This document shows positions 51,150-62,228 of a stretch of DNA of 64,000 nt, one piece after another. The number at the start of each line of letters is the position of its first letter. Positions within the stretch are counted from its first letter, which is position 1. Source of the DNA: Chondrus crispus (taxonomy: Eukaryota > Rhodophyta > Florideophyceae > Gigartinales > Gigartinaceae); the NCBI RefSeq assembly GCF_000350225.1, contig NW_005179316.1, forward strand, positions 1-64,000. Reading direction: 5' to 3'. The position numbers were made by a program, and so were the translations under genes. The notes beneath the pieces were generated by a model, which was given only the letters and a program-made list of their open reading frames with translations, ran no database searches and had not been told where the DNA came from.

Positions 51150-53455
51150 CTTTCTTCGCGTCCCTCGCCATTACGGGCGAGGGCGCGAGCGAGCAGCTGT
51201 TCGCTTTTCTTTTGGACGTCCCTCGCCATTCGGGGCGAGGGAGCGGACGCTTCTCTTATCTTTTGCGCGCCCTCGCATTCGGGGCGAGGGCCAGAAGCGC
51301 GCGGCGTTCGTCTCCTTCAGTCCGCCCCCTCGCCGTGCCGAGGGCGAGGTCTCAGGGCGCTGTATTGGTCTTATCCGCCCGGTGCTCCTTTCCATGCGGG
51401 GGCGAGGGCGCCGGGCGCGCGACGATCGCATTTCTTCGCGTCCCTCCCCCTGCGGGGGCGAGGGCAACGCGCGCGGAGTTCGTCCTAGACCTCGTGCCCC
51501 TTCGCCATCCACGCTTCGAGGAGACGACCTCTACGCCGGGTCCGCTGCGGACCGCGCGGATGAAGGAGGGGAAATGCAAAGGGTTCGGCGGAGGTGGGAA
51601 TCACTCCCATGGGGAGTTTGACGAGCTCCCATTGGTCGGATCGTCTTTCCGACGGTAGGCAGCGCTTACCGGCAATTTCCAAGGCGCTCGATTTGACGAG
51701 CTCCCGTTGGTTGGATCGGCTTCTCACCCTCGAGCCCCCATTGTCCCTGGAGTTTTCTTTCTCTCCCTCAGCCTCCGTCGGACCTCGCGCTCCTCTCGCC
51801 ATCGGGGCGAGGGCGCGACGATCCTCCGCATACTTGGCGTCCCTCATCGCCTGTGGCGAGGGACGCGGGTGCTCGACGAACGGCTTCATATTTCCCGTCC
51901 CTCGCCATCGGGGCGAGGGCGCGGCGCGAGCGGCACTCGTGTTCTTGTCCGCGCGCGCCCCTCGCCATCGGGACGAGGGCGCGGCGAGTAGACATACGTT
52001 TTCTTCTTCGCGCGACGCCCGCCATCGGTGGCGGCGGCGCCGCGCGTGCGCCGTTCGTCTTTTTCCTCGCTCGCGCCTCTCGCATTTGGGGGGGGGGCGC
52101 GAACGCGAACGGCATTCGTCTTCTTGCCCGCGCGCCCCTCGCCATCGGGGCGAGGGGGCGGACGCGTCGGCGTACGTCTTCTTCTTTGCTCGCGTCTCTC
52201 CCCGCCGTCTGTGGCGGGAGCGCGAGCCCTCGGCAAATTTCCTTACCCCGTGCCCTTCGTCATCGGTTGCGAGGGCGCGGGCGCGCGGCGAACGTTCCTT
52301 TCAGTGCTGTCCCTCGCCATTGGGGCGAGAGCGCGAGGTGTGGGCGTACGTTTTCCTATTCGCGCGCCCCCCCCGCCATCGGTGGCGGGGGCGCCGCGCG
52401 TGTGCCGTTCGTCTTTTCTTGCGGTCGTCCCTCGCCGTCCGGGGCAAGGGCCCGGACGTTTCTCTTATCCTTCGGCCCTCGCTTTCGGAGGCGGGGGCGC
52501 GGACGCGCGCGACGTACGTTTTGTTCTGTGCGCCCCTCACCCTCGGGAGCGAGGGCATGCACGCGCGACGTCCGTCTCTCCTTGTGCGCGCCCCTCGCTT
52601 TACCGTCAGTGTCCGTCCGGCCCCTACTGTACGCAGCGTCTACGACGTTTGTTGCGTACAGTACCCGTGCGCGTGTGTGCGCGTGCGCGAAGAGACACAG
52701 CCCTGAGTCCTTGATCAAATCACCTAAAAAAATTGCAAAAAATGTTTCCCGCGAAAAACATTTTTTGCCAAAAAATCACAGCACAGTCCGTGATGTGTGT
52801 GCGGGCATGCGGACCAATTTCTTTTCACGTGCACGGCGGGTGCTCTTCTTCTTGGCGCCCTTCGCCTTCGGCGGCGAGGGCGCGCGTGCGACGTTCGTCT
52901 TCTCGTCGGCGTCCCTCGCCATCGATGGCGAGAGCCCAACGTGCGACGAACAGTCTCATCCTCCGCGCGCCCCTCGCCCTCCGACGGCGGAGGGGCACGA
53001 GCGTGAGAGCACGGCGCGAGGAATTCTTCTTCTCGGTCGCGCCCCTCGCCATTCGGGGCGAGGGCGCGGCAGGAAGGTTCTTATCCTTCGCATCCCCCGC
53101 CTGCCGGCGGCGGGGGTGCGAAGGCGCAGCGTGCGGTGGTCCTCTTCCTTGGCGTCCCTCTCCGTCTGAGGCGAGGGCGCAGCGCGCGGGTACAGCACGA
53201 GGAATTCGTCTTCTCGCGCGGCGCCTCTCCTTATCTTTCGCGCCCCTCGCCTTCCGGGCGGCGGGTGCGCGAGCGCGTGGCATTCCCCTCCTTCAGCGCG
53301 CCCCCCTCGCCATCGGGGCGAGGGCACTGGCGCGTGGCGTTCGTCTCCTTCAGCGCGCCCCCTCGCCATCGGGGCGAGGGCACAAGCGCGCGGACTTCGT
53401 CTCCTTCAGCGCGCCCCCTCGCCATCGGGGCGAGGGCACAAGCGCGCGGCGTCGA
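51150..53455. repeat. Array of about 28 palindromic hairpin units
   Basis: Units of about 50-70 bp, most often 56-58, each centred on CCCTCGCC-AT-CGGGGCGAGGG or a variant (CGCCATCGATGGCG; CCCCCGCCTGCCGGCGGCGGGGG; CCCGCCATCGGTGGCGG), followed by a linker such as GCGCGCGGCGTTCGTCTCCTTCAGCGCG. The arms often change in pairs, so stems are kept while sequence drifts. The last three units (about 53285-53455) are nearly identical with a 56-57-bp period. The array is broken at about 51500-51780 and 52600-52850 by unrelated sequence. Long open frames run through it on both strands, but their protein sequences are not consistent from unit to unit. It lies between pol and the 3' LTR of the Gypsy element. 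Confidence 0.85.
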
Positions 53456-53469
53456 CGAACGTGCGCGGG

Positions 53470-54960
53470 GAGGGGGGGGAAAGGAGATCGACGACGAGCC
53501 CGAGGCCGTGTCGGACAGCCTGTTGGACATGTATTTGCGATCAGCCCGGGGACGCTCACGTCGCGGGGACCTCGTGCTTATGCCGGCCTTGTCGGCGCCG
53601 GGGGTTGTAGGCGGTGAGGGTGTGCGAAGTGCAAAGTCGGTGTGTCGCGCGACATCCCTTCTTTCCCCTGACGACGGCTTCCTCTCCTTGTCTTTCGGTA
53701 GGACAAGGCGGACTCGAATCTCCGATATCCCAGCGACGGCCCTGCGAGTCGCCTCACGAGCGGCAGCACACGTATCCCGTACCCGAAAAGGACGCCTTCC
53801 TCGATCCGTTGTAGTGAGCAACGCGACGTCGCGTCCGCATTCAGCCAGAGGAGATGATTTGTATCTTTCCCGTCATTGCGGGTCGAGCGTACGACACGCG
53901 CCCCGCCCCGTGCACGTGCGATCCATGCTGCACGTCTGGCCAAGGCGATTTTCACCACCCAAAATTTTTGATGTCCGGGTAGGATGCCTGTGTCGACGGC
54001 GTCGCTTTTCGGCGGCCGATCTCGTACGGTGCCGCCGGGAAGCTGCGCGTTCGGAGCGCGGCTTCGTTGGCGCCTCTGCGGGGTGTGTCTCTCCCGCGTG
54101 CTGGGCTGTCCGTCTGAAGGGTCGGGTCGGGGCATGCTGTGTCTCGCGTGCCAACGTGCGTACGTTCGCTCACGTGAGTTGCCCATTACTTTCACTAATA
54201 AATTTCCGTTAATTTTCCCCGTTCCGGCGCTGGCATATTGGCACCGAGTGAACGGTGCGCTGTGTGGAATTGCCGCACTGTACGCCAAGAGTCCATATTT
54301 TTCCATTTTCTCACACCTCGACCGCCGGTGCTGCCGAGACTGGGTTGGGGATACGACAGTGTAATTTCTCCTTGCCCCAATTTTCGCGTATTAGCCGTTG
54401 GCGGAGTGGCTCGGTGTCGCATCCGGGACCCCTATCCTCGCGAGCCACAGTGACTCTCGGTCTCTACGCCCACGCGTTGCAGCTCTTCTCAGCAATTTGC
54501 AACGCCTTATCTTGCCTAGCTCCTCCTGCGTTCTGGGGCTGGTGTGCCGTATGGAGGCGATCGCCTCCCAGCCTCCAACTGCGTTACGAACCTCCAGCGT
54601 GCGGTACGTTACGCGGTACCGCTTTCTTCAGCCATTGCGTCCTATCAAGCCAGGGACTCCCGTGATTCCGCTGGGGTTGCCTCAGTCGTCGGACCTCCCC
54701 TCGCCGCGGTGATCGGACTTAACGGAACGTCCGGTGACCCTGTTCGGGGGGTGAGTGTCCGACCTTTCAGCTCCGGAAGGGGTATTCGACTTCCCTTCGA
54801 GCTCTGCGTCCTCGTATCGTCGTTCGCTGCGGGGTCGAGATCCTTGCTGGCAGTCCGTACTGCCTCGCCTTTACGTCGTGTGTCCTTGGGTTTCGGAAGT
54901 CAAATACGGCTTGACTTCTGTGCGGTCCTCACGTCAACCGTAACGAAGCGGTTGAGGGCC
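53470..54960. other. Gypsy pol-to-array spacer, no gene recognised
   Basis: GC-rich sequence between the hairpin array and the pol stop. Several open frames on both strands, none with a recognisable domain. A box-A-like string TTGGCGGAGTGGCTCGG near 54395 lacks a B box, so no tRNA is called. Confidence 0.5.
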
Positions 54961-54966
54961 CCCCTT

Positions 54967-57900
54967 TCAAGCGTGAACGTCCGCGTTCGCGTCAGACGTG
55001 AGGTTCCTGCCGGTGCGTCTCCGGAGGCGTTGGGCGTAACGAGACACCAACTCCTCCGGAACGTGAGTCCGGGCGGTCCATGTGGGCGTGTCGTAATCCG
55101 CCCACTTGATGAGGAACTCGATAGTACCGTCCTCCATGCCTCGATGCCGGAGTAATCGTTCCACGGCATACTGCGTGCCCTCGGTGACCTTGTCGGCAAG
55201 GTCACTTGGGGTTGTTGTACTCGCCCGTGGCGCGCCCGTCGGTGGCGGCGCGTACACGCAGCGGTCTGCGGAGACGCGCTCGGTGATACCATCACGATCG
55301 ATCGTGATGGTTCGCCGGTCGTTGGCGAGTACCCGGTATGGCCCGACGGCGGGCGACGCGAGTTTGTTAGACGTCTTTGCCCCATCGGTGGGGTTCAGGT
55401 AGACGTAATTACCTGGCTTGATACGTGCGTTGAGCCGTCTGACGCGCTTATCGAAGTCGCGCTTGTACCGAGCCTGCGTCCGGCGCAGGCTCCCGTACGC
55501 CTTCTGGATCGTGTCGTCCAACGTCTTGAGGAACTCAGCGCGCGCGTTGCCCCTGTCGGACGGGGGCGCGTCACCGTCGGCTCTACGTAGAGAGAACTCC
55601 GGCGGGGGTCGGCTGAGGACGAGCTCGAAGGGCGTGGTACTCGTCGTACGATGTACGTGGGAGTTGTACGCGTACGTGAGCGGCCCCACGTACACGTCCC
55701 AGTCGTCCTGATGTTCGCCGACGTAATTACGTAACATCGAAGCGATCGTCCGGTTGTATCGCTCGACCTGCCCGTTCGTCTGGGGGTGGTACGCCGAAGT
55801 GTACAAGTTGGTCACCCCCAGGACACGGCACGTGCTGTGGAAGAACTTCGCGTTAAACTGCGGTCCGTTATCCGACAGTAGCGAGCGTGGGACGCCGTAT
55901 TTAAATACCCACGCGTCGCAGAACGCGACGGCGACCGTGTACGCGGTTACGGTCCGCAGTGCCACAACTTGAGTCAGCTTGGTGAAACGGTCCGTAATTA
56001 CGAGAAGGAACCGTTTCCCTGCCTTCGTCTTGGGTAGCAGTCCCAAGATGTCGATGGCGAGGCTCTCGAGCGGCCGTGTTGCCGGAAACAACTTCAAACG
56101 GTTGAGGTGTTTCCGCAATTTAACACGGTTCATCGCGCATGTTCGGCACCCTCGCACCGTAGCTGCGACATCTGCAGCGAGATGGGGCCAGTAGTACTCG
56201 CGACGGAGCGCGAAGTACATACGGTTCTGGCCCGGGTGCCCCGCGATAGTTGGTGTGTGGCAGAGCTGGAGAAGCCGAGCCCGTAGCGTCCGTGGCACTA
56301 CGACCTGCACGATGTCAGGTTCGAAGGGGTGTCTCCGTTTGAGCACCCCGTGGTGGTCCTCGAAGAACGCGGAGTCCCGGGACTCTGACTGTCGTGCCAG
56401 TACGGTCTGGCAGAAGTCATCCACGCGTTGCTCTTCGGCTATCTCCTCTAACGTAAGAGGGGCCGGAAGGTCGTCCTGCGGAGGGGCGACCGTGGCGGCG
56501 GGCGCGCCAACTTCGGGTTGTTCGGCGCGCTCGATGTCGACAGCGTCGAACTCGTCGTTCTCCTCCCAGAACGAGGTGGGTCCTTCAAGAGCGGGGGCCT
56601 CGTCGTCGCCCCTCGGCTCGTCGCGCGTACGGACGCGCGACCCTCTTCGCGATCCGGCTTGGTTCCTTGTTGTCACGAAGACATGGACGGCCTTGTGATC
56701 GCAGCTCGCGGTACAGACGTGGTCCGCGAGCTCGTCCGACATGTCACGGACGGTCGTACCGGCATCGAAGGTGGGAATGTCGTCATCCACTTCGACGACT
56801 GGGCGAGGGTCGTCGGTGACCCTTGGCGACACGAGGCGTGACAGGGCATCGGGCACCTGGTGCACGCGCCCGGGGCAGTACTGGATGGTGAAGTCGTATT
56901 CCGCCAACCGCAGTCGCCACCGGGTAAGCCTTCCGGAACTCTCCGTGAGGGACATAAGCCATCGGAGGGCATCATGGTCCGTCCGGACGATGAACTTGGT
57001 ACCTTCGATGTACGGCCGTAGTGTGCGGACGGCCCACACTACGGCAAAGCATTCGCGCTCCGTAGCGCTGTAGTTGCGCTCACTATCGGACAGTGAGTAC
57101 GACCAATACCCCACGGGGCGCCAGTCGTTGGCGCCCTCGTGTTCCTGGAGCAACGTACAGCCCAGTTGATAGGCACTAGCATCCGTGTCGATCATGTACG
57201 GCCGACCGTACCGCGGCAATGCTAGGATCGGCGGGGAAATCATCCGCTCCTTCAACGCTTCGAACGCTTGAAGTTGTAGCTCGGTCGGGTCGTCGAAGTT
57301 GGGGTCCGCGTCCTTGCGCGTCATGTCCGTTAATGGGCGCGCAATCTTCGCGAACCCCTTCACGAAGCGGCGGTAGACGTTGCACGCTCCGAGGTACGAG
57401 CGCACCTGCGTCAACGTCCTCGGAAAGGTGAACGTCTTGAAGGCGTCCGCCGCCGCTTCGGCGACGCTCAGCTTACCTGGGGAAATGACGTGCCCCAGGT
57501 AGTGCACCTTCGGTTGGAAGAAGCTACACTTCTTGAGCTTGAGGGAGATTCCGGCGCTCCTCAGCAAGCTCAAGACAGTGTCGAGATGCTTTGCGTGTTC
57601 TCCGTGCGTACGGGAGAACACGATGACATCATCCAGGTAGACGAGGCATATCTGCCATCGGACGCCAGATAGGATGATGTCGAGGGCACGTTGGAAGGTG
57701 GCCGGTGCCCCTTTTAGCCCGAACGGCATACGCAAATGGCGGAACGTTCCCATATGCGTAGTGAACGTGGTCTTGTCCCGGTCTTCCGGAGCGACGGGGA
57801 TCTGCCAATAACCGGAATTGCAGTCCAACGTCGTAAAGACGGCTGCATCTCCGAGCGAATCGATGCAGTCGTCCATCCGGGGCAGCGGATACGAATCCGC

Positions 57901-59520
57901 TGCTGTCTTTGCGTTGAGACGCCGGTAGTCCACGCAGAACCGAAGAGAGCCGTCTTTCTTCGGTACGAGCACCACGGGGGACGCCCACTCGGTGCTCGCA
58001 GGTTCGATTACCCCTGCGTTCAACATTTTGTTGACTTCCTTGGCGACCATCTCACGCATAGCCGGCCCCTTCCGGTAGGGCATTGAACGTATCGGCTTCG
58101 TACCCGGTTCGAGGGGAATGCGGTGTTCGGTCGCTCGGATCGTTCCGAGCGCCCCGCTCCACAGACTCGAGTGCTTACGGAGCATCTTGAGCACGTGGAC
58201 CCGGAACTTGTCATCATCGATGTATGACAAGTCGATTTCTTTTTCCCAATCCTCCGGCGGATTTTCGGGATCCTTTTCAGAGGCGGCTGCAGTGCCCCCT
58301 TCCGGCGGCGGACACTTCGCCGGTCGGCCGTCCGTACCGGCTCCTCTCTTCTCAACGGTTGCCCCCTGGGCGGAGCCTGGTCGACCAGCTCCTGCCGTTC
58401 CGACTTGATCGGTCAAGTCGGTGAGGTGTAGCGCGTGCGCGATCCCCTCGGCGATGCGACGTTCGGGCGTCAAGATCGCGAGGGGGTTGCGCTTCGCGTA
58501 TCCCACGACGGTGTGCTTCGGAAGCCGCCTTTCCTGTCGCGAAAAGTTCGCGACGATGACGTCGAAGGTCTGGTTCGGCAGGACCTCGACGACGCCGTTC
58601 GTCAGCCTCACTCCATGTCGGTGTTGGAGTGACGGCTTCGGCTCTATAAACACGAGTCCCCTCCCCGTCGTAGTAACGCGCACACGGGCCTGCGACCTCG
58701 CGGGAATGGTAACCCAGCGGGCAATTCGGATCGCCTGCGGGGCTTCGTCGCGTGCGTCAGCCCGGTTTGTCTGACGTCCGTGCCGCCTGGTTGGGGGAGT
58801 CGGCTCCCCCTTCCCGTCGATGATGGCAACGGAGCCACCTTGGCGGAGCTCCAACCGTTGAGCTTCGATGTCGATACTTCGTACGTGTGTATCGATGAAG
58901 GCCGTACCAAGGAGGACCGGCACGGCGAGCTGGTCCGCCACGACGAACGGAATTCGGAACGTCGTGTTCCTCAACCGCACGGCCAGGCGTACGAAGGCCG
59001 AGAGCTTAAGCGGGTTGCTATTCGCGCCTGCCAATCGGGGCAGTGGCGCGTCGCGGATGACGTACCGCGACCAATCGGGAGGAAGGTCCGCCTTCCTCAC
59101 CAGATTGTACCCCGAGCACGTATCAACGGCGATCGTGCGGGGCTTGAAGGCATGTCCCTCCGTGGCTATCGAGCCGAGGACGTTGTAAATCTTCGACGTC
59201 ATAAGGCAAATGACGCCGTCGACCACCTTCGGCGTGCCCGGCTCGGCGAGATCGTTCCGCCTGGGCCGCCGGCGCCGGTTCCGACTTCTCTTCCGCGTAC
59301 TTCGGCCTTGGTCGCGGGGCGCCCTTCGGTCGGCCGCGTCCCCGCGACAAGTCGCGTTCGTACGCGGCTTGAATTCTTCTGGCGGCCCCGGGTCCCCCTG
59401 GGTCGGGCCGCTGGCGCGTTCGATGCGCTTCTTGTTAGGCACTTGGCTCACGGTTGCCACAGTGCCTACCTTCATGTGCGCCGGGCTCACGGTTGCCTCA
59501 GCGTCTTCGTCCTTTCGCAC
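54967..59520 (-). CDS. pol: Gypsy pol polyprotein with C-terminal chromodomain
   Basis: About 1517 residues in Gypsy order. Protease with VDTCSGYNLV (near 150), RT with TTLDCNSGYWQIPV and LVYLDDVIVFSRT (near 570-640), RNase H with YMIDTDASAYQLG and RTDHDALRWLM (770-860), an H-x-C-x2-C integrase finger (HPGQNRMYF...CRTCAMNR, near 1105), integrase core with AIDILGLLPKT and SDNGPQFN, and at the end a chromodomain (YAVERLLRHR...EFLIKWADYDTPTWTARTHVP, about 1430-1480). The aromatic positions Y, W and the W of TWTA correspond to the methyl-lysine cage known from HP1-type domains. Chromodomain pols steer integration to H3K9-methylated chromatin in chromoviruses. The first ATG is not certain. Confidence 0.95.
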   Translation of the reverse strand: MRKDEDAEATVSPAHMKVGTVATVSQVPNKKRIERASGPTQGDPGPPEEFKPRTNATCRGDAADRRAPRDQGRSTRKRSRNRRRRPRRNDLAEPGTPKVVDGVICLMTSKIYNVLGSIATEGHAFKPRTIAVDTCSGYNLVRKADLPPDWSRYVIRDAPLPRLAGANSNPLKLSAFVRLAVRLRNTTFRIPFVVADQLAVPVLLGTAFIDTHVRSIDIEAQRLELRQGGSVAIIDGKGEPTPPTRRHGRQTNRADARDEAPQAIRIARWVTIPARSQARVRVTTTGRGLVFIEPKPSLQHRHGVRLTNGVVEVLPNQTFDVIVANFSRQERRLPKHTVVGYAKRNPLAILTPERRIAEGIAHALHLTDLTDQVGTAGAGRPGSAQGATVEKRGAGTDGRPAKCPPPEGGTAAASEKDPENPPEDWEKEIDLSYIDDDKFRVHVLKMLRKHSSLWSGALGTIRATEHRIPLEPGTKPIRSMPYRKGPAMREMVAKEVNKMLNAGVIEPASTEWASPVVLVPKKDGSLRFCVDYRRLNAKTAADSYPLPRMDDCIDSLGDAAVFTTLDCNSGYWQIPVAPEDRDKTTFTTHMGTFRHLRMPFGLKGAPATFQRALDIILSGVRWQICLVYLDDVIVFSRTHGEHAKHLDTVLSLLRSAGISLKLKKCSFFQPKVHYLGHVISPGKLSVAEAAADAFKTFTFPRTLTQVRSYLGACNVYRRFVKGFAKIARPLTDMTRKDADPNFDDPTELQLQAFEALKERMISPPILALPRYGRPYMIDTDASAYQLGCTLLQEHEGANDWRPVGYWSYSLSDSERNYSATERECFAVVWAVRTLRPYIEGTKFIVRTDHDALRWLMSLTESSGRLTRWRLRLAEYDFTIQYCPGRVHQVPDALSRLVSPRVTDDPRPVVEVDDDIPTFDAGTTVRDMSDELADHVCTASCDHKAVHVFVTTRNQAGSRRGSRVRTRDEPRGDDEAPALEGPTSFWEENDEFDAVDIERAEQPEVGAPAATVAPPQDDLPAPLTLEEIAEEQRVDDFCQTVLARQSESRDSAFFEDHHGVLKRRHPFEPDIVQVVVPRTLRARLLQLCHTPTIAGHPGQNRMYFALRREYYWPHLAADVAATVRGCRTCAMNRVKLRKHLNRLKLFPATRPLESLAIDILGLLPKTKAGKRFLLVITDRFTKLTQVVALRTVTAYTVAVAFCDAWVFKYGVPRSLLSDNGPQFNAKFFHSTCRVLGVTNLYTSAYHPQTNGQVERYNRTIASMLRNYVGEHQDDWDVYVGPLTYAYNSHVHRTTSTTPFELVLSRPPPEFSLRRADGDAPPSDRGNARAEFLKTLDDTIQKAYGSLRRTQARYKRDFDKRVRRLNARIKPGNYVYLNPTDGAKTSNKLASPAVGPYRVLANDRRTITIDRDGITERVSADRCVYAPPPTGAPRASTTTPSDLADKVTEGTQYAVERLLRHRGMEDGTIEFLIKWADYDTPTWTARTHVPEELVSRYAQRLRRRTGRNLTSDANADVHA

Positions 59521-59666
59521 CGAGCTTACGGGTGTCTCGGTGCGCTTGTGCGGGGTTGAGGGGAATAATATCGGTAAACATTCCCCTCCCCCGCCGGGGA
59601 CAAATAGGGGCGGGTCAAGGTTGGTTTGACAAGACGGTTCACGCGACCGCGCGAACGTAACCGTCT

Positions 59667-62228
59667 TTACGGGTTTTTCGAACTACCCGAGCTGTCAGTG
59701 CTATTCGCTTGGCTATCGTTAGCTAGCGCGTCGACGGGCTCCTGGCCGCGCGGATGGGGACGGTTTCCCCACCCCGACTGGCCATCTTCTACGAAGTAAT
59801 CGGATACTTCGTGGCCTTGGATTGCAACGTCCGGCCGTTGCAATATTTGAGGGGCGGAGAGAACGGGCTCCCCTCCGCCTCCTTCCCTGGGCTGGGGGTG
59901 CGTCTCACCCGCCCAGTCTTGGAGGTACATGATGGCGTTCTGTACCCCTTGGGGCAACGGGGGTCGGCCCCGGTCGCCTCGCCCATCTCGACGGGGATAT
60001 CGCGTATCCATCCGACGAGGGTCACGTCGATCCCTTTGATCGGTACCCGGGTATCGGTATCCACCTTGACGAGGGGCAAAACGGACGCCCCCACCCGATC
60101 GGCTCGGGTCACCTCGGCGCGGGCCTCGGTCTGCCCGCGTAGACTGCTGGATGAGATTGCGCATTCCGGGGCGCGTCTCCATCTGATAGCGGTAGTTCCT
60201 GTACGCCGTGAACTGACGTTGTTCAGGCGACAGGAACGGGCACGCGTACATGGCGTGGCCGTACGTCCGGCACAGCCAACAAATGTACGCGCTGCCATCG
60301 GTCCACGCGAAAGTCGCCGCGTGGCGTGCCTCCTCATCGGTGAGTCGAGGCACGTTAGGCAGCCCGCGGTCTCCTTCTCGACGGGAGATATCCAGCTCGG
60401 CCATGTTGTGGTTCGGACCACCCGTGGCCCTCGGCGTGTGTGCGAACGCCGTTGCGAAGCTTCCGGTCGAACCGGTGGAAGCTGGCGTAGGGGGTCGGCC
60501 TCCTGCCCGGTCGAAGCCTTGCGTGATGAGGACAGGGTCGGCCTGCCACTCATCTTCTCCAATGTGGAGGGCGGTCGCCGGCGAACTCGTTCCGTGTGAC
60601 CTTGGAGTTCGGACTCCCTTCGCTGCTGGCTTCGGGTCCGGCAGCGGCAACCCGCGACGGGCGCGGTAGGTTGTACCCTCGGCCGTCGCGATACGGCGAA
60701 TCGTTGAGAGTTCGGTCTTCTGTTGTCCGGGCAACCTTTGAATCGTCTCTGCCACTGCGGCCCGGGTCGCAGTGGACAGCCCGCGCACGAAGTAGTGCGC
60801 GAGAGCTTGTTCTGAGAACACGGCCGTGCATCGGAACGCGGCAGATTCCAGCCGGTCTGCGAACGTGTTCTCGGTTTCGTGAGGAAGCTGTCGCGCCGAC
60901 GCGACAGCGTCAAACGCTTCCCCCAACACGTCGTCGGTTAGGTAGCGTTTGATAAATTGGTTGACGAGACCAGGCCAGCTCGTGTCGTCGTGGAGCTGGC
61001 CGGCGCGGAGGCCGCGCATGGTGTAACTCGTATACAACCGCTCCGCGTCGCGCTCTAGGAAGTGAGCGAAGACACGGATTGCCACACCTTCGGTCAGGTG
61101 CTGGGCATTGAAGGTTATCCGGATATCCTTCAGGAACGGGAGCAACTGAATCGCGTCAGTACCGTCGAAGCTCTTCATCGTGGGACGGAGCCCACGGCAG
61201 CGTTGGACGTACTTCGCGATCCGTCCCGCGTCACCCGAGGTAACGAGCCTCGAGGTGTTGTCCAACCGATACATGCGGTAGTTCGCGACCGCGCTGAACT
61301 CCTGTATCATGGTGTGGACGGGCTCGAGCCCGGGTTCGGCGGGGCCCAACGTTCCGAACGGCGTGACGGGCAACGTTCGGACGTCGACGGGGCCGGGATG
61401 CGCGGTAAGATCCGCTGGCTGGTAGCCGCCCCAGCGAGGATCGAAGGGGAGAATCTGTTCCCCTGATCCGCGGGCGACTCCTCCACGGCCACGGTCGGGT
61501 TCGTCCGGTACCCGTCGGGACTGCCGCATGCTTCCGGATGCATACGGCAGGGCTTGAGTCTCGGACGCGAAGTTCGCGTCCGCCGTCGGCTTGATGTCCT
61601 CCGCCCTCCGACTGGTGACGGCTCCAATCGAGGGCCACTCCTGCGTTCCGGATGCGCCCGGAGGAACAGTGGCACCGGGCCCACTCGAGGGGGCTCCGGG
61701 CGGCCTCTCGGCCGAGGTCTGTTCCATCTCACGGGCACGGCGGCGCGTTGAGTTGAGCTCCGCCGCCATGTGCGCGAACGCTCCCATCTGTTCGGCTGAT
61801 GGGAAGGGTTGCGGGTCGCGTCGGACCCCGGAGTTTGCACTCGCGGGTCGACCCGCAACGTCCATGGCGGGGGAATCGATGCGCGCCTCTTCGACCAGTA
61901 CCAAACGGGACTGTAGCTGGTCGACGAGGGCGCGCAGGTTCTCCAAGGACTGAGTTACGCGCTCAAACCTTCCTTCGCGAAGGGAGCGCAACTCATCCAT
62001 ACAGCGGGCGTAGACGCTGTCGGAGACGTCGATACGGAGGGATGTTCGGACATCTTCGATATACTCCGCGATGCGATCGTACATCGCGCGAGCGCGTCCT
62101 TCGGAGAAGTCGGGCGACGGTTCGCGGTCTCGGAGACCAGCGTCGCCGTCGCCGACTCGGACGCGGAGCGCGGCCTCTCGCACATCGGCGGGCTCCGAGC
62201 GAATCGAGGTGGGGTATTCGCCACTCAT
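59667..62228 (-). CDS. gag: Gypsy gag polyprotein
   Basis: 853 residues from ATG 62228, about 60 bp inside the primer site. A disordered N-terminus with a coiled segment (ENLRALVDQLQSRLVLVEE) is followed by the capsid region (about 365-520, FLKDIRITFNAQHLTEG...AHYFVRGLSTATRAAV) and a Cys/His motif (CWLCRTYGHAMYACPF, near 655) that fits a CCHC knuckle. The rest is Arg/Gly/Pro-rich. It ends before pol, which lies in a different frame. Confidence 0.9.
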   Translation of the reverse strand: MSGEYPTSIRSEPADVREAALRVRVGDGDAGLRDREPSPDFSEGRARAMYDRIAEYIEDVRTSLRIDVSDSVYARCMDELRSLREGRFERVTQSLENLRALVDQLQSRLVLVEEARIDSPAMDVAGRPASANSGVRRDPQPFPSAEQMGAFAHMAAELNSTRRRAREMEQTSAERPPGAPSSGPGATVPPGASGTQEWPSIGAVTSRRAEDIKPTADANFASETQALPYASGSMRQSRRVPDEPDRGRGGVARGSGEQILPFDPRWGGYQPADLTAHPGPVDVRTLPVTPFGTLGPAEPGLEPVHTMIQEFSAVANYRMYRLDNTSRLVTSGDAGRIAKYVQRCRGLRPTMKSFDGTDAIQLLPFLKDIRITFNAQHLTEGVAIRVFAHFLERDAERLYTSYTMRGLRAGQLHDDTSWPGLVNQFIKRYLTDDVLGEAFDAVASARQLPHETENTFADRLESAAFRCTAVFSEQALAHYFVRGLSTATRAAVAETIQRLPGQQKTELSTIRRIATAEGTTYRARRGLPLPDPKPAAKGVRTPRSHGTSSPATALHIGEDEWQADPVLITQGFDRAGGRPPTPASTGSTGSFATAFAHTPRATGGPNHNMAELDISRREGDRGLPNVPRLTDEEARHAATFAWTDGSAYICWLCRTYGHAMYACPFLSPEQRQFTAYRNYRYQMETRPGMRNLIQQSTRADRGPRRGDPSRSGGGVRFAPRQGGYRYPGTDQRDRRDPRRMDTRYPRRDGRGDRGRPPLPQGVQNAIMYLQDWAGETHPQPREGGGGEPVLSAPQILQRPDVAIQGHEVSDYFVEDGQSGWGNRPHPRGQEPVDALANDSQANSTDSSGSSKNP

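Noticed and set aside
51107-53821. Many long overlapping open frames (up to about 440 codons) on both strands
   Set aside because: They run through the GC-rich hairpin array, where stop codons are rare in all frames. The peptide encoded by one unit is not kept in the next, so the DNA stem and not a protein is what repeats.
54390-54465. tRNA-like string TTGGCGGAGTGGCTCGG
   Set aside because: No T arm or matching acceptor; it lies inside the Gypsy spacer.
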